Source: an uncultured Bacilli bacterium
GTDB lineage: Bacteria; Bacillota_I; Bacilli_A; RF39; UBA660
Length of the DNA stretch: 64,000 nt
Reading direction: 5' to 3'
NCBI GenBank assembly: GCA_934098745.1
Contig: CAKOPG010000008.1
Location: 1-64,000, forward strand
Made by a program: the position numbers and the translations under genes. The notes beneath the pieces are model-generated. The model had not been told where the DNA came from and made no database searches. It saw nothing but the letters and a program-made list of their open reading frames with translations. This document shows positions 18,019 to 26,525 of this stretch, one piece after another; the stretch's first letter is position 1; the number at the start of each line of letters is the position of its first letter.

Positions 18019-19454
18019 TGCTTGAAGTAAAAAAAATATCTAGAAGTAAATATGATGATTTAACTGTTAAATTTGCTAGTGCCATAAAATTAACATGTTA
18101 CAAAGTAATCCATGGATCAATTGCTAATTATAATAATTCTAATAAAGAATATCCTAAAAACAAATATAGTGAAAGAATATATTATGCTCTTATGGGAACA
18201 AGAAAAAATAATTATGCCTATTTTACAAAAGAAGCTGGTATTAGAGAAAAAATGAAAAGTTTTTCAAGTGAAGAATACACAAGTTTTATTATAGAAAAAG
18301 CCAGAAGAGTTCTTAAAGAAAGTGAATTTCAGCACTATGTATTAGAACAAAATGGGAAATATTATATTGAAGAATCAACAATAGAATATTTAATAGATTT
18401 AATATCTAAAACCATTTTAGTTAATGAATGTATAGAAATCAAACCTCAAGTAGAAATATTTCACACCAATATTAAAGAAACAGTTATTAAACCGCAAAAT
18501 GTAGAATTTTACAAACCATCAAATGAACTAGAAAAAGCTATTTTGGAGGGTAAACAAACTTCCTTCAAATTGACACATGCTAATATGTCGGGAATGTATG
18601 CCTACAGTTCTGTAGGAAATTGCCGTAGCAATCAAGAAGATTCATACTATATAGGAAGTCATCCTTATAACGAAGATTTTAAACTATTATTAGTAGCCGA
18701 TGGCATGGGCGGTAGAAACTATGGAGAAATAGCTAGTAATATAGCTGTTAAGGAAATGTTATTATGGTTTAAATCTTTAGATGTTCAAGAATATTTCAGT
18801 GATAATTACCAATTAAAAGAAGAAATTAATAAAAAAATAGCTCAAATAAGTAACAAAATATACCGATTAGCTCCGGGTGGTGGAACAACTTTATGCTTTG
18901 CAATTATTAAAAAAGATAATATCTTAATAGGCAATATTGGTGATTCTAAAGCCATGGTAATGGAAAATGACAAAATACTTACCGTTACTAAGAGTCAAAA
19001 TTTACCAAATGTTTGGGGTATTCCAGAGCCTTTTGATCGCTTTCATAAAAAAGGAAATGTTATTTTTAATTTTTTAGGCATGCCTGATAATGCTCCAAGT
19101 TGTAGTTTTTCCGAAGTCCCTCTAAAAAAAGAAAAAGAATACCAAGTAATGGTTTACTCAGATGGCGTAGCAGATTTACTTGGAAATGAAGAAGTAGCAA
19201 GTTTAGCAAGAAGTAATATTGGTACTAATATCGCATGCAATCTAGTTAATGCTTCTTTAAATAATACTGCTTATTTTCAAGAGGAAATGAATAAATTAGA
19301 AAAATCTTATAGCCGTGGAGAAATATCATATGAAGAATATAGTGATATTTTAAGTAGAGTAAATGCATCTAATAAAAAAGATTATTATGAACAAATCGCC
19401 GCCGGCAAAGATAATACGACAGCCGTTAGTATAACAATAAGAAGAGGTAAATAA
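18018..19454 (+). CDS. PP2C-type Ser/Thr protein phosphatase with an unknown N-terminal domain
   Basis: 478 aa. Residues 1 to about 190 match nothing I know. From about 195 a PP2C domain is complete: NCRSNQEDS, VADGMGG near 227, GGGTTLCF, NIGDSKA, YSDGVADLL and KDNTTAV, giving the metal-binding Asp residues. The best-known sporulation relative, SpoIIE, is membrane-bound; this one has no membrane helix. The coupled DUF1292 protein may be a partner or substrate. A terminator follows at 19442. Confidence 0.85.
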   Translation: MLEVKKISRSKYDDLTVKFASAIKLTCYKVIHGSIANYNNSNKEYPKNKYSERIYYALMGTRKNNYAYFTKEAGIREKMKSFSSEEYTSFIIEKARRVLKESEFQHYVLEQNGKYYIEESTIEYLIDLISKTILVNECIEIKPQVEIFHTNIKETVIKPQNVEFYKPSNELEKAILEGKQTSFKLTHANMSGMYAYSSVGNCRSNQEDSYYIGSHPYNEDFKLLLVADGMGGRNYGEIASNIAVKEMLLWFKSLDVQEYFSDNYQLKEEINKKIAQISNKIYRLAPGGGTTLCFAIIKKDNILIGNIGDSKAMVMENDKILTVTKSQNLPNVWGIPEPFDRFHKKGNVIFNFLGMPDNAPSCSFSEVPLKKEKEYQVMVYSDGVADLLGNEEVASLARSNIGTNIACNLVNASLNNTAYFQEEMNKLEKSYSRGEISYEEYSDILSRVNASNKKDYYEQIAAGKDNTTAVSITIRRGK

Positions 19455-19474
19455 AACATAATGCCTCTTTTTTT
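19442..19474 (+). terminator. Terminator of the PP2C gene
   Basis: AAGAGG and CCTCTT pair around a 16-base loop, followed by a long T-run. The left arm overlaps the last codons of the gene. Confidence 0.7.
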
Positions 19475-19485
19475 AGAAGAAAAAA

Positions 19486-19536
19486 ACAAACAAATGTATT
19501 GTTTATCTTGACTTTTAATTTTGTATGTGCTAAGCT
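19486..19536 (+). promoter_or_regulatory. Second copy of the 30-base element with a weak promoter
   Basis: The bases 19486-19515 repeat 6029-6058 with one mismatch and include the inverted pair AAACAA / TTGTTT. TTGACT (19508-19513) is followed after 17 bases by TAAGCT with a TGC just before it, a weak extended -10. It would read toward 19540-19700, which holds no long reading frame. Confidence 0.5.
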
Positions 19537-19654
19537 TACATTGTAAGAAGGGAAAATAATAAAAGATTAATTATAAACCATCTGTTAAAACCTATAATTA
19601 TTTAAAGAAAGATCTATAAAAATTAATAGTTATATAAGATAGTTAACAGTATGC

Positions 19655-19683
19655 TTGACTAATTTTAACATAATGTTTATAAT
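19655..19683 (+). promoter_or_regulatory. Promoter of the cohesin-like surface protein gene
   Basis: TTGACT, 17 bases, TATAAT (19678-19683), 24 bases before the ATG at 19707. The 110 bases between the two promoters in this gap contain no reading frame that I can support. Confidence 0.65.
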
Positions 19684-19706
19684 TAAATATAGGTAGAGTG
19701 ATAAGT

Positions 19707-20573
19707 ATGAAAAAATTAATAACTATATTGTGGGGGCTATTAATTTTATTTGCAACAAGTAACACTGTTCTTGCCCTAACTGCTAGTGAAGAAAATGTTG
19801 TAGTTAGTCCTGGTAGTGAAAAGACTATATCTTTATATGCAAATGTAGGTGAAGAGGTTACAAAAATATCTTTTGATTTATATTTCACAACGTATGATAT
19901 TCCGGCTTATTTTTATGTGTCAAACAATCTTACTGATAATAATCCTGATGGTCCAAATCACAAAATAAGCTTAAGTGATGCCACCTCTGGCCAGATTCTA
20001 TTAGGAACAGTTAGTATTAAAAGTAAAAAAAATCCTAAAGATTTATCCGGTGTTATAAATATTCAAAATGGAAAAGCCACCACCGCAGATGGTAGAATTA
20101 TTAACTTAAACAGTGAAAATATTTCAGTCAAAATAGGTGAAGTAAACAATAACATAGACCAAACAACTACCACTGAAAAAGAAACAAAAGAAAGCAATTT
20201 ACTTCAAAATATTGAATCTAATATAGTTAAAATAGACTTAAAAGAAAATGTTTATGAATATAGTATAACAATAAATAAAGATATTGAAGAATTAGATTTA
20301 AAACCAGTTCCTAAAAAAGATGATTATAAAGTAGAAGTATCTAGTCAAAAAATTAAAGATTTACAAGATAATAAAATTACCATTAAAGTATCTGGTGGTA
20401 ATAATACTGAAGAATATATAATTAAAGTAAATCAAATGAAAGATATAGAAAATGTCGAAGTAGATAATTCTAATTTCAAAGAGAATAATAGTTATAAAGG
20501 AAAATGGATAGTTATGATAATCATACTATCTATAGGGTTGGTTTTTGGATTAATATTACAGAAAAAGAGATAA
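19707..20573 (+). CDS. Secreted, membrane-anchored protein with cohesin-like and cadherin-like beta domains
   Basis: 288 aa. Signal peptide at 1-20 (LLILFATSNTVLA), then a beta-rich domain of the kind found in cohesins (VVVSPGSEKTISLYAN, GTVSIKSKKN) to about 145, a Thr/Glu linker, a cadherin-like beta-sandwich (YSITINKDIEELDLKP, EEYIIKVNQ) to about 250, and a membrane helix with KKR at the end. The ATG at 19707 is preferred to the GTG at 19698. It sits 12 bases before the polysaccharide locus and may be its first gene. Role unknown; likely extracellular binding. Confidence 0.7.
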   Translation: MKKLITILWGLLILFATSNTVLALTASEENVVVSPGSEKTISLYANVGEEVTKISFDLYFTTYDIPAYFYVSNNLTDNNPDGPNHKISLSDATSGQILLGTVSIKSKKNPKDLSGVINIQNGKATTADGRIINLNSENISVKIGEVNNNIDQTTTTEKETKESNLLQNIESNIVKIDLKENVYEYSITINKDIEELDLKPVPKKDDYKVEVSSQKIKDLQDNKITIKVSGGNNTEEYIIKVNQMKDIENVEVDNSNFKENNSYKGKWIVMIIILSIGLVFGLILQKKR

Positions 20574-20585
20574 GGTTGTGGAAGT

Positions 20586-22460
20586 ATGAAGAAGATAGAA
20601 AAAATATTAACTCAAAAGAGAATAAGAATTGTAATGTTTATTATCCTTGATATCCTAGCATTAGCATTATGTTCTTTTTTAGCGATAGCCCTTCGTTTTG
20701 ATTTTCATGATATCCCGGGTGAATTTATTGATAACATTTATAAATATATTATAATAGATACTATTATTATGATAATTGTATTTTCTATATTTAGGGTATA
20801 TAAAAGTATGTGGGCTTATGCTTCAATTACCGAATTAATTAATATTGTAACTGCCTGTACTTGTTATTTAGGAATAGAATATATATACAAATATATATCA
20901 AATATAAGCATGCCAAGAAGTTATTATTTAATAAAATTATTCCTATTATATATTTTTATATCTACTATTAGATTTTCATACCGTATAGCTAGAGTATTAA
21001 AAGATTATTATAAAGTAAAAAATGGTTATACTAATACAATGATTATTGGCGCTGGACAGGCCGGTAGAATGCTAATTACTGAAATATATAATAATAAAGC
21101 TAATTTTAAAAATAAAGTTTGCTGTATCATTGATGATGATAAAAATAAAATAGGGGGATATATTAAAAATATTCCTGTCGTAGGTAATAGAAATACTATT
21201 GAAAAAAATGTCTTAAAATATGATATTAAAGAAATAATTATTGCTATGCCATCTATTACTAGAGAGAAATTGAATCTAATTCTAGATGAGTGTCAAAAAA
21301 CTAAATGTGAAATAAAAACCTTACCTAGTTTAAGTGAATTAGTAGGAAAGCCTACAATGAAGAAAGTAAGGCCAATATCTTATGAAGATTTCTTAGGTAG
21401 AAAAGAAATTGTTGTCGATCTTAAAGAAATATCTTCATCATTAGAAGATAAAAAGGTTCTTGTTACCGGTGGCGGTGGTTCTATTGGTAGTGAATTGTGT
21501 CGGCAAATCGCAAAATGTAAGCCTAAAGAATTAATAATATTTGATATATATGAAAATAACGCTTATGACATAGAACAAGAGTTAATTAGAAATTATCCAA
21601 ATTTAAATTTAAAAACTATAATTGGCTCTGTAAGAGATTATGATAGACTAGAAAGTATTTTTAAAGAATATCGACCTGAGTATGTCTTTCATGCTGCTGC
21701 TCACAAACACGTTCCTTTAATGGAATTTAGCCCTAACGAAGCTATTAAAAATAACTGCTTAGGCACATTAAACACTGTTAAATTAGCTGATATTTATAAA
21801 GTTAAAAAATTTGTCTTAATATCTTCAGATAAAGCTGTAAGGCCTACAAATGTCATGGGAGCTACCAAAAGAATCTGTGAAATGATTATTCAGGGATATA
21901 ACAAAAAATCTAAAACAGATTATGTAGCTGTTAGATTTGGTAATGTCTTAGGTTCTAATGGTTCTGTTATTCCATTATTCCTAAAGCAAATAGAAAATGG
22001 CGGGCCTGTAACGGTTACTCATAAAGAAATAACAAGATATTTTATGACTATTCCTGAAGCTGTTTCTTTAATATTACAAGCTTTTGTATATGCTGAAGGC
22101 GGAGAAATTTTTGTTCTTGATATGGGAGAACCAGTAAAGATATACGACTTGGCTAAAAAAATAATTAAATACAAAGGATATGAGCCCGGAACAGATATTC
22201 CTATTAAAATAACTGGTTTAAGACCAGGTGAAAAATTATATGAAGAACTGCTAATGGATGAAGAAGGCCTAAAAGAAACACCAAATAAGCTAATTCATAT
22301 AGGCAAACCAATAGATATGGATGATGACAAATTCTTCAAAGAACTAGATAAATTAATTAGTTATTCATATAAAAATAATAAAGATATAAAAGATAAAGTA
22401 GCTAAAGTAGTAGTTACTTATACAGTAGATAAGAAAAAAGGAAGTAATGAAAATGAATAA
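20586..22460 (+). CDS. pglF: UDP-N-acetylglucosamine 4,6-dehydratase, membrane form (PglF/CapD/EpsC)
   Basis: First step of bacillosamine synthesis: UDP-GlcNAc to the 4-keto-6-deoxy sugar. 624 aa, full length for the large membrane-bound class. Four N-terminal helices (about 15-120), a Rossmann-like domain (IIGAGQAGRM near 155), then the dehydratase with NAD loop VTGGGGSIGSE near 291, AAAHKHVPLME near 375 and the SSDKAV block that replaces the usual YxxxK in this class. GGTTGTGG lies upstream. Overlaps the aminotransferase gene. Confidence 0.9.
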   Translation: MKKIEKILTQKRIRIVMFIILDILALALCSFLAIALRFDFHDIPGEFIDNIYKYIIIDTIIMIIVFSIFRVYKSMWAYASITELINIVTACTCYLGIEYIYKYISNISMPRSYYLIKLFLLYIFISTIRFSYRIARVLKDYYKVKNGYTNTMIIGAGQAGRMLITEIYNNKANFKNKVCCIIDDDKNKIGGYIKNIPVVGNRNTIEKNVLKYDIKEIIIAMPSITREKLNLILDECQKTKCEIKTLPSLSELVGKPTMKKVRPISYEDFLGRKEIVVDLKEISSSLEDKKVLVTGGGGSIGSELCRQIAKCKPKELIIFDIYENNAYDIEQELIRNYPNLNLKTIIGSVRDYDRLESIFKEYRPEYVFHAAAHKHVPLMEFSPNEAIKNNCLGTLNTVKLADIYKVKKFVLISSDKAVRPTNVMGATKRICEMIIQGYNKKSKTDYVAVRFGNVLGSNGSVIPLFLKQIENGGPVTVTHKEITRYFMTIPEAVSLILQAFVYAEGGEIFVLDMGEPVKIYDLAKKIIKYKGYEPGTDIPIKITGLRPGEKLYEELLMDEEGLKETPNKLIHIGKPIDMDDDKFFKELDKLISYSYKNNKDIKDKVAKVVVTYTVDKKKGSNENE

Positions 22461-23580
22461 TAATAAAAGAATTTTTTTAGCATCTCCTCATATGATGGGA
22501 AATGAAGAAAAATACGTTAAAGAAGCTTTTGAAAGCAATTGGATAGCCCCATTAGGACCATTCGTAAATAAGTTAGAAGAAGACTTTAAAAAATATATGT
22601 CAGCTGGTGGAGCTTGTGCTTTGGCAAGCGGTACTGCCGCTTTGCATCTAGCTATAAAATTAGCCGGTGTTAAGGAAGGAGATTATGTGTTCTGCTCATC
22701 ATTAACATTTTCTGCAAGTGCTAATCCAATACTATATGAGCATGCTATCCCAGTATTTATTGATTCAGAGCCAGGCAGTTATAATATGAGTCCTATAGCC
22801 CTAGAAAAAGCTTTTGAAAAATATACTCCCAAAGCCGTTGTAATTGTATCACTATATGGAATGCCAGCAACTATAGATAAATTAATGAAGATTTGTAAGA
22901 AACATAAAGTAACTATTATTGAAGATGCTGCTGAATCCTTAGGAGCTACTTATAAAGGAAAATTAATAGGAACTTTTGGAAACTATAACATCATTAGTTT
23001 TAATGGTAATAAAATAATTACCACTTCCGGTGGGGGAATGCTTTTAACAAAGAAAGAAAAAGATGCAAAAAAAGCCTTGTTTTGGGCAACACAAGCCCGT
23101 GAACCAGCTAGATATTATCAACACAAAGAAATCGGTTATAATTATCGTATGTCTAACGTATCAGCTGCCATTGGTTGCGGTCAATTTGAATGCCTAGATA
23201 AAAAGATTAAAATGAAACAAGATATTTTTAATCGTTATGTAGAAGCCTTTAAGGATATACCAGAAATAGAAATGTTAAGTGAAGACAAAGATAGAGTATC
23301 TACTCACTGGTTAAGTGTCATGAAATTAAATAATTCAAAAATAACTCCTGATGATATTATCGATGCTTTAGATAAAGAAAATATTGAATCACGTCCAATA
23401 TGGAAACCAATGCATATGCAACCAGTATTTAAAAAATATCCCTTCTTTAATCACAATAAAAAAGGTATCTCTGTATCTGAAGAATTATTCAATACCGGAG
23501 TATGCTTACCAAGCGATACGAATATGACTAAAAAAGAACAAGAAAGAGTAATAGAAACAATTAAAAATTTATTTATATAG
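22453..23580 (+). CDS. pglE: PLP-dependent sugar aminotransferase (PglE/EpsN, DegT family)
   Basis: Second step: transfers an amino group to C4 of the keto-sugar. 375 aa. PLP-binding Lys in SFNGNKIITTSGGGM near 182, upstream EDAAESLGA loop holding the ring-binding Asp, and RMSNVSAAIG, all typical. The frame begins with ATG at 22447, but GGAAG is only 2 bases from that codon and 8 from the ATG at 22453, which is preferred; either way it overlaps the dehydratase gene. Confidence 0.9.
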   Translation: MNNNKRIFLASPHMMGNEEKYVKEAFESNWIAPLGPFVNKLEEDFKKYMSAGGACALASGTAALHLAIKLAGVKEGDYVFCSSLTFSASANPILYEHAIPVFIDSEPGSYNMSPIALEKAFEKYTPKAVVIVSLYGMPATIDKLMKICKKHKVTIIEDAAESLGATYKGKLIGTFGNYNIISFNGNKIITTSGGGMLLTKKEKDAKKALFWATQAREPARYYQHKEIGYNYRMSNVSAAIGCGQFECLDKKIKMKQDIFNRYVEAFKDIPEIEMLSEDKDRVSTHWLSVMKLNNSKITPDDIIDALDKENIESRPIWKPMHMQPVFKKYPFFNHNKKGISVSEELFNTGVCLPSDTNMTKKEQERVIETIKNLFI

Positions 23581-23594
23581 AAAGGAAAATACCT

Positions 23595-24215
23595 ATGTAT
23601 CAAAAATATATTAAAAGGTTATTGGATATAATCTTATCACTATTAGCAATTATTATAACATTACCCATATTTTTGATAGTAGGTATTTTTGTTCTAATAT
23701 TTATAGGAACGCCAGTCTTATTTAGACAAAAACGTCCTGGTAAAAATGAAAAAATATTTACCATGTACAAATTTAGAACGATGACTAATAAAAAAGATAA
23801 AGACGGTAATTTATTACCCGATAAACTAAGATTAACTAAGTTGGGAAAATTTTTAAGAAAAACTAGCCTCGATGAAATACCAGAATTTATCAACATTTTA
23901 AAAGGTGATATGTCATTCGTAGGACCTAGACCCCTTTTAGTAGAGTATCTTCCATACTATACCAAAGAAGAACATCATCGTCACGATGTAAGACCAGGCT
24001 TAACAGGTTTAGCTCAGGTAAACGGAAGAAATTTGTTGGGCTGGAATGATAAATTCAAAAAAGATTTAGAATATGCTAATAATGTAACGTTTATGGGTGA
24101 TTTTAAAATAATCATTAAAACAATATCAACTGTATTAAAAAGAGAAGGAATAAGTGACCAAAAAACAGTTACTATGACTAGTCTGATAGATGAAAGGAAG
24201 AAAGCAAATGTCTAA
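23595..24215 (+). CDS. pglC: Phosphoglycosyl transferase (PglC/EpsL type)
   Basis: Initiating enzyme: moves the phospho-sugar from UDP to undecaprenyl phosphate. 206 aa, the small monotopic class with one re-entrant helix at about 10-38. KRPGKNEKIFTMYKFRTM, the catalytic Asp-Glu in TSLDEIPEF and SFVGPRPLL are intact. Lies between the aminotransferase and acetyltransferase genes, so substrate is expected to be UDP-diacetylbacillosamine. Overlaps the next gene by 8 bases. Confidence 0.92.
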   Translation: MYQKYIKRLLDIILSLLAIIITLPIFLIVGIFVLIFIGTPVLFRQKRPGKNEKIFTMYKFRTMTNKKDKDGNLLPDKLRLTKLGKFLRKTSLDEIPEFINILKGDMSFVGPRPLLVEYLPYYTKEEHHRHDVRPGLTGLAQVNGRNLLGWNDKFKKDLEYANNVTFMGDFKIIIKTISTVLKREGISDQKTVTMTSLIDERKKANV

Positions 24216-24825
24216 AAATATTATAATAATTGGTGCTGGTGGCCATGCCAAAGTAATTGCAGATATCATCACTAAGTCAGACGATAACCTAATTGGTTTT
24301 TTAGATGATAACTTAGATATTCAAAACAAAACAATTTATTTAGATAAGAAAGTCATAGGTACTATAAAAGACATCGATAAATATAAAGAATGTTATTTTA
24401 TTATAGGTATTGGAAATAACAACATAAGAGAAAATATTGCTAATACCTATAATTTAAAGTGGCATACTGTCATTCACCCAAGTGCTATAATAGCAAATGA
24501 AGTATCAATAGGAGAAGGTAGCGTAGTAATGGCTGGAGCAATTGTAAATCCAGGTACTAAAATTGGTAAACATTGTATAATAAATACTAAATCATCATTA
24601 GATCATGATAGTATAATTGAAAATTATGTTCATATTTCTCCCGGAGCAACACTTGCAGGCACTGTACATATAAAAGAAAAAACATGGATATGTGCTGGAG
24701 TAACTATAATTAATAACATAAAGGTAGCAAAAAATAATATTGTTGGTGCTGGGGCTGTAGTGATTAAAGATATAAAAGAAGAAAATGGTACTTACGTTGG
24801 AGTACCTGCAAGAAAAATAAAGTAG
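24208..24825 (+). CDS. pglD: Sugar N-acetyltransferase, left-handed beta-helix (PglD/EpsM)
   Basis: Third step: acetylates the C4 amino group to give UDP-N,N'-diacetylbacillosamine. 205 aa. N-terminal Rossmann-like domain with IIGAGGHAKVI, then hexapeptide repeats from about 90 (ANEVSIGEGSVVMAGAIV) to the closing VGVPARKIK. His in LDHDS fits the catalytic base of PglD. AAAGGAAG selects the ATG at 24208. Confidence 0.9.
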   Translation: MSKNIIIIGAGGHAKVIADIITKSDDNLIGFLDDNLDIQNKTIYLDKKVIGTIKDIDKYKECYFIIGIGNNNIRENIANTYNLKWHTVIHPSAIIANEVSIGEGSVVMAGAIVNPGTKIGKHCIINTKSSLDHDSIIENYVHISPGATLAGTVHIKEKTWICAGVTIINNIKVAKNNIVGAGAVVIKDIKEENGTYVGVPARKIK

Positions 24826-24834
24826 GTGAAGGAT

Positions 24835-25941
24835 ATGAAAAAAGTGTTATATGTTGCTACTGTAGATATACATATAAAAACGTTTCATTTACCATACTTA
24901 AAAATGCTACATGATATGGGATATGAAGTCCATGTCGCCACAAACGGAACGGAACAATTCCCATATTGCGACAAAAAATATACGATACCGATTGAAAGAA
25001 GTCCATACAAATTAAAAAATATCAAAGCTATTAAAGAGTTAAAAAAAATAATCAATAAAGAAAATTATGATATTGTCCATTGTCATACTCCAATGGGATC
25101 AGTTGTTACTAGATTAGCTGCAAAAAATGCAAGAAAAAATGGAACAAGAGTAATATATACAGCTCATGGATTTCATTTTTATAAAGGAGCTCCTATAATA
25201 AATTGGTTATTATTTTATCCAATAGAAAAATACTTAGCCAAATATACTGACACCTTAATTACGATAAATAAAGAAGATTACAATTTGGCAAAGAGTAGAT
25301 TTTTTAAAAGATGTAAAGATATAGAATATCTACCAGGAATTGGCGTTGATAGTTCAAAATTTGATTTAAATATTAGTGATAGAGATAAAAAGACCTTAAT
25401 GAATGAACTCAAATTAAAAAATGATGATTTTGTCATAATTTATCCAGCAAGATTATGCCCAGACAAGAATCAAATATTATTATTAAAACTTATGCAAAGA
25501 TTAAATAATAATAGTAATATAAAATTGCTTTTACCCGGAAAAGATGAATATAATGGATTTTATCAAAAATTTGTTAACAATAATAAAATCAATAATGTAT
25601 TATTTTTAGGTCACCGAAATGACATTTCAAAACTATTAAAAATATCTGATTTATTGATAGCAACAAGCATCAGAGAAGGATTTGGAATTAACCTTGTTGA
25701 AGCCTTAGCAAGCGAAACTCCCGTTATAGCCGTTGATAATAGGGGACATAGAGAAATAATCGTTGAAGGAGAAAATGGGTTTATTATAAAAAATGATATT
25801 AATGATCTAATGGACAAGTTTAATTTGATTTACAACAATCATGATCTGTATAACAAATTAAAAGCTAATAGTTATAAAAGCGTAAGAAAATACTTTTTGA
25901 ATAATTCTATAAAAGAAATGAAAAAAATATATGATATTTAG
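24835..25941 (+). CDS. Glycosyltransferase family 4 (EpsD/PglA-like)
   Basis: GT-B fold transferase, 368 aa, cytoplasmic side of the membrane. Acceptor-side motifs VHCHTPMGS and YTAHGFHFYKG are typical of the PglA/EpsD group that adds the second sugar to lipid-linked bacillosamine; donor-side block EGFGINLVEALASETPVIA is complete. The ATG at 24835 fits AGGTG better than the GTG at 24826. Sugar donor unknown. Confidence 0.87.
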   Translation: MKKVLYVATVDIHIKTFHLPYLKMLHDMGYEVHVATNGTEQFPYCDKKYTIPIERSPYKLKNIKAIKELKKIINKENYDIVHCHTPMGSVVTRLAAKNARKNGTRVIYTAHGFHFYKGAPIINWLLFYPIEKYLAKYTDTLITINKEDYNLAKSRFFKRCKDIEYLPGIGVDSSKFDLNISDRDKKTLMNELKLKNDDFVIIYPARLCPDKNQILLLKLMQRLNNNSNIKLLLPGKDEYNGFYQKFVNNNKINNVLFLGHRNDISKLLKISDLLIATSIREGFGINLVEALASETPVIAVDNRGHREIIVEGENGFIIKNDINDLMDKFNLIYNNHDLYNKLKANSYKSVRKYFLNNSIKEMKKIYDI

Positions 25942-25958
25942 AAAGGATAGAAATAACA

Positions 25959-26505
25959 ATGAAAAAAATTAATACTATTATTGCTAAAGATTTCAAAAGA
26001 ATCTATCCTAATGGTTTAAGATTACCAGTTAGAATAAAAAATATTATCACTAATGATATAACGTATATTAAATGGAAATATATTAAATACATGAGAATTA
26101 GTAATGAATTAAAGTACAGTAGTAATTTTTTAAATAATATTAAAAAAATTTATTATGATAGGAAAAGGAATAAACTCGGAATACTATTGGGATATGAAAT
26201 TTATTCTAAAGAAATTGGCTATGGTTTATGTTTATATCATAATGGACCTATTGTAATCAACAAAAACAGTATTATTGGAAATAACTGCTCTTTACATGGG
26301 GAATTGTATAGGAAATGATGGCATTAGTGATGAATGTCCTATAATTGGCGATAATGTTGAAATTGGCGTTGGTGCTAAAATTATTGGAAACATAAAAATC
26401 ACCAATAATGTAATAATTGGTGCCGGTGCAGTTGTTGTTAATGATATATTGGAAGAAAATTCAGTAGTTGCTGGAGTTCCAGCTAAAATTATTAAAAAAA
26501 AATAA
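25959..26505 (+). pseudogene. Serine-acetyltransferase-like hexapeptide transferase, frameshifted
   Basis: Two frames together make one CysE-like acyltransferase of about 181 aa. The first part runs to 26318 and reads GPIVINKNSIIGNNCSLHG before going out of frame; the second resumes as NCIGNDGISDECPIIG and ends in VVAGVPAKIIKKK. Removing one G from the GGGG at 26298-26301 joins them exactly. It is either a recent mutation, a phase-variable site or a sequencing error. In polysaccharide loci such proteins O-acetylate sugars or a precursor. Everything else in the gene looks intact. Confidence 0.8.
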
Positions 26506-26525
26506 TCTAATTGAGGTGTATTAAT

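Noticed and set aside
18018..19454. SpoIIE identity for the PP2C protein
   Set aside because: SpoIIE has many N-terminal membrane helices; this protein has none.
19540..19650. Small gene between the two promoters before the cohesin-like protein
   Set aside because: GAAGGGA could be a ribosome-binding site but the frames behind it close within a few codons.
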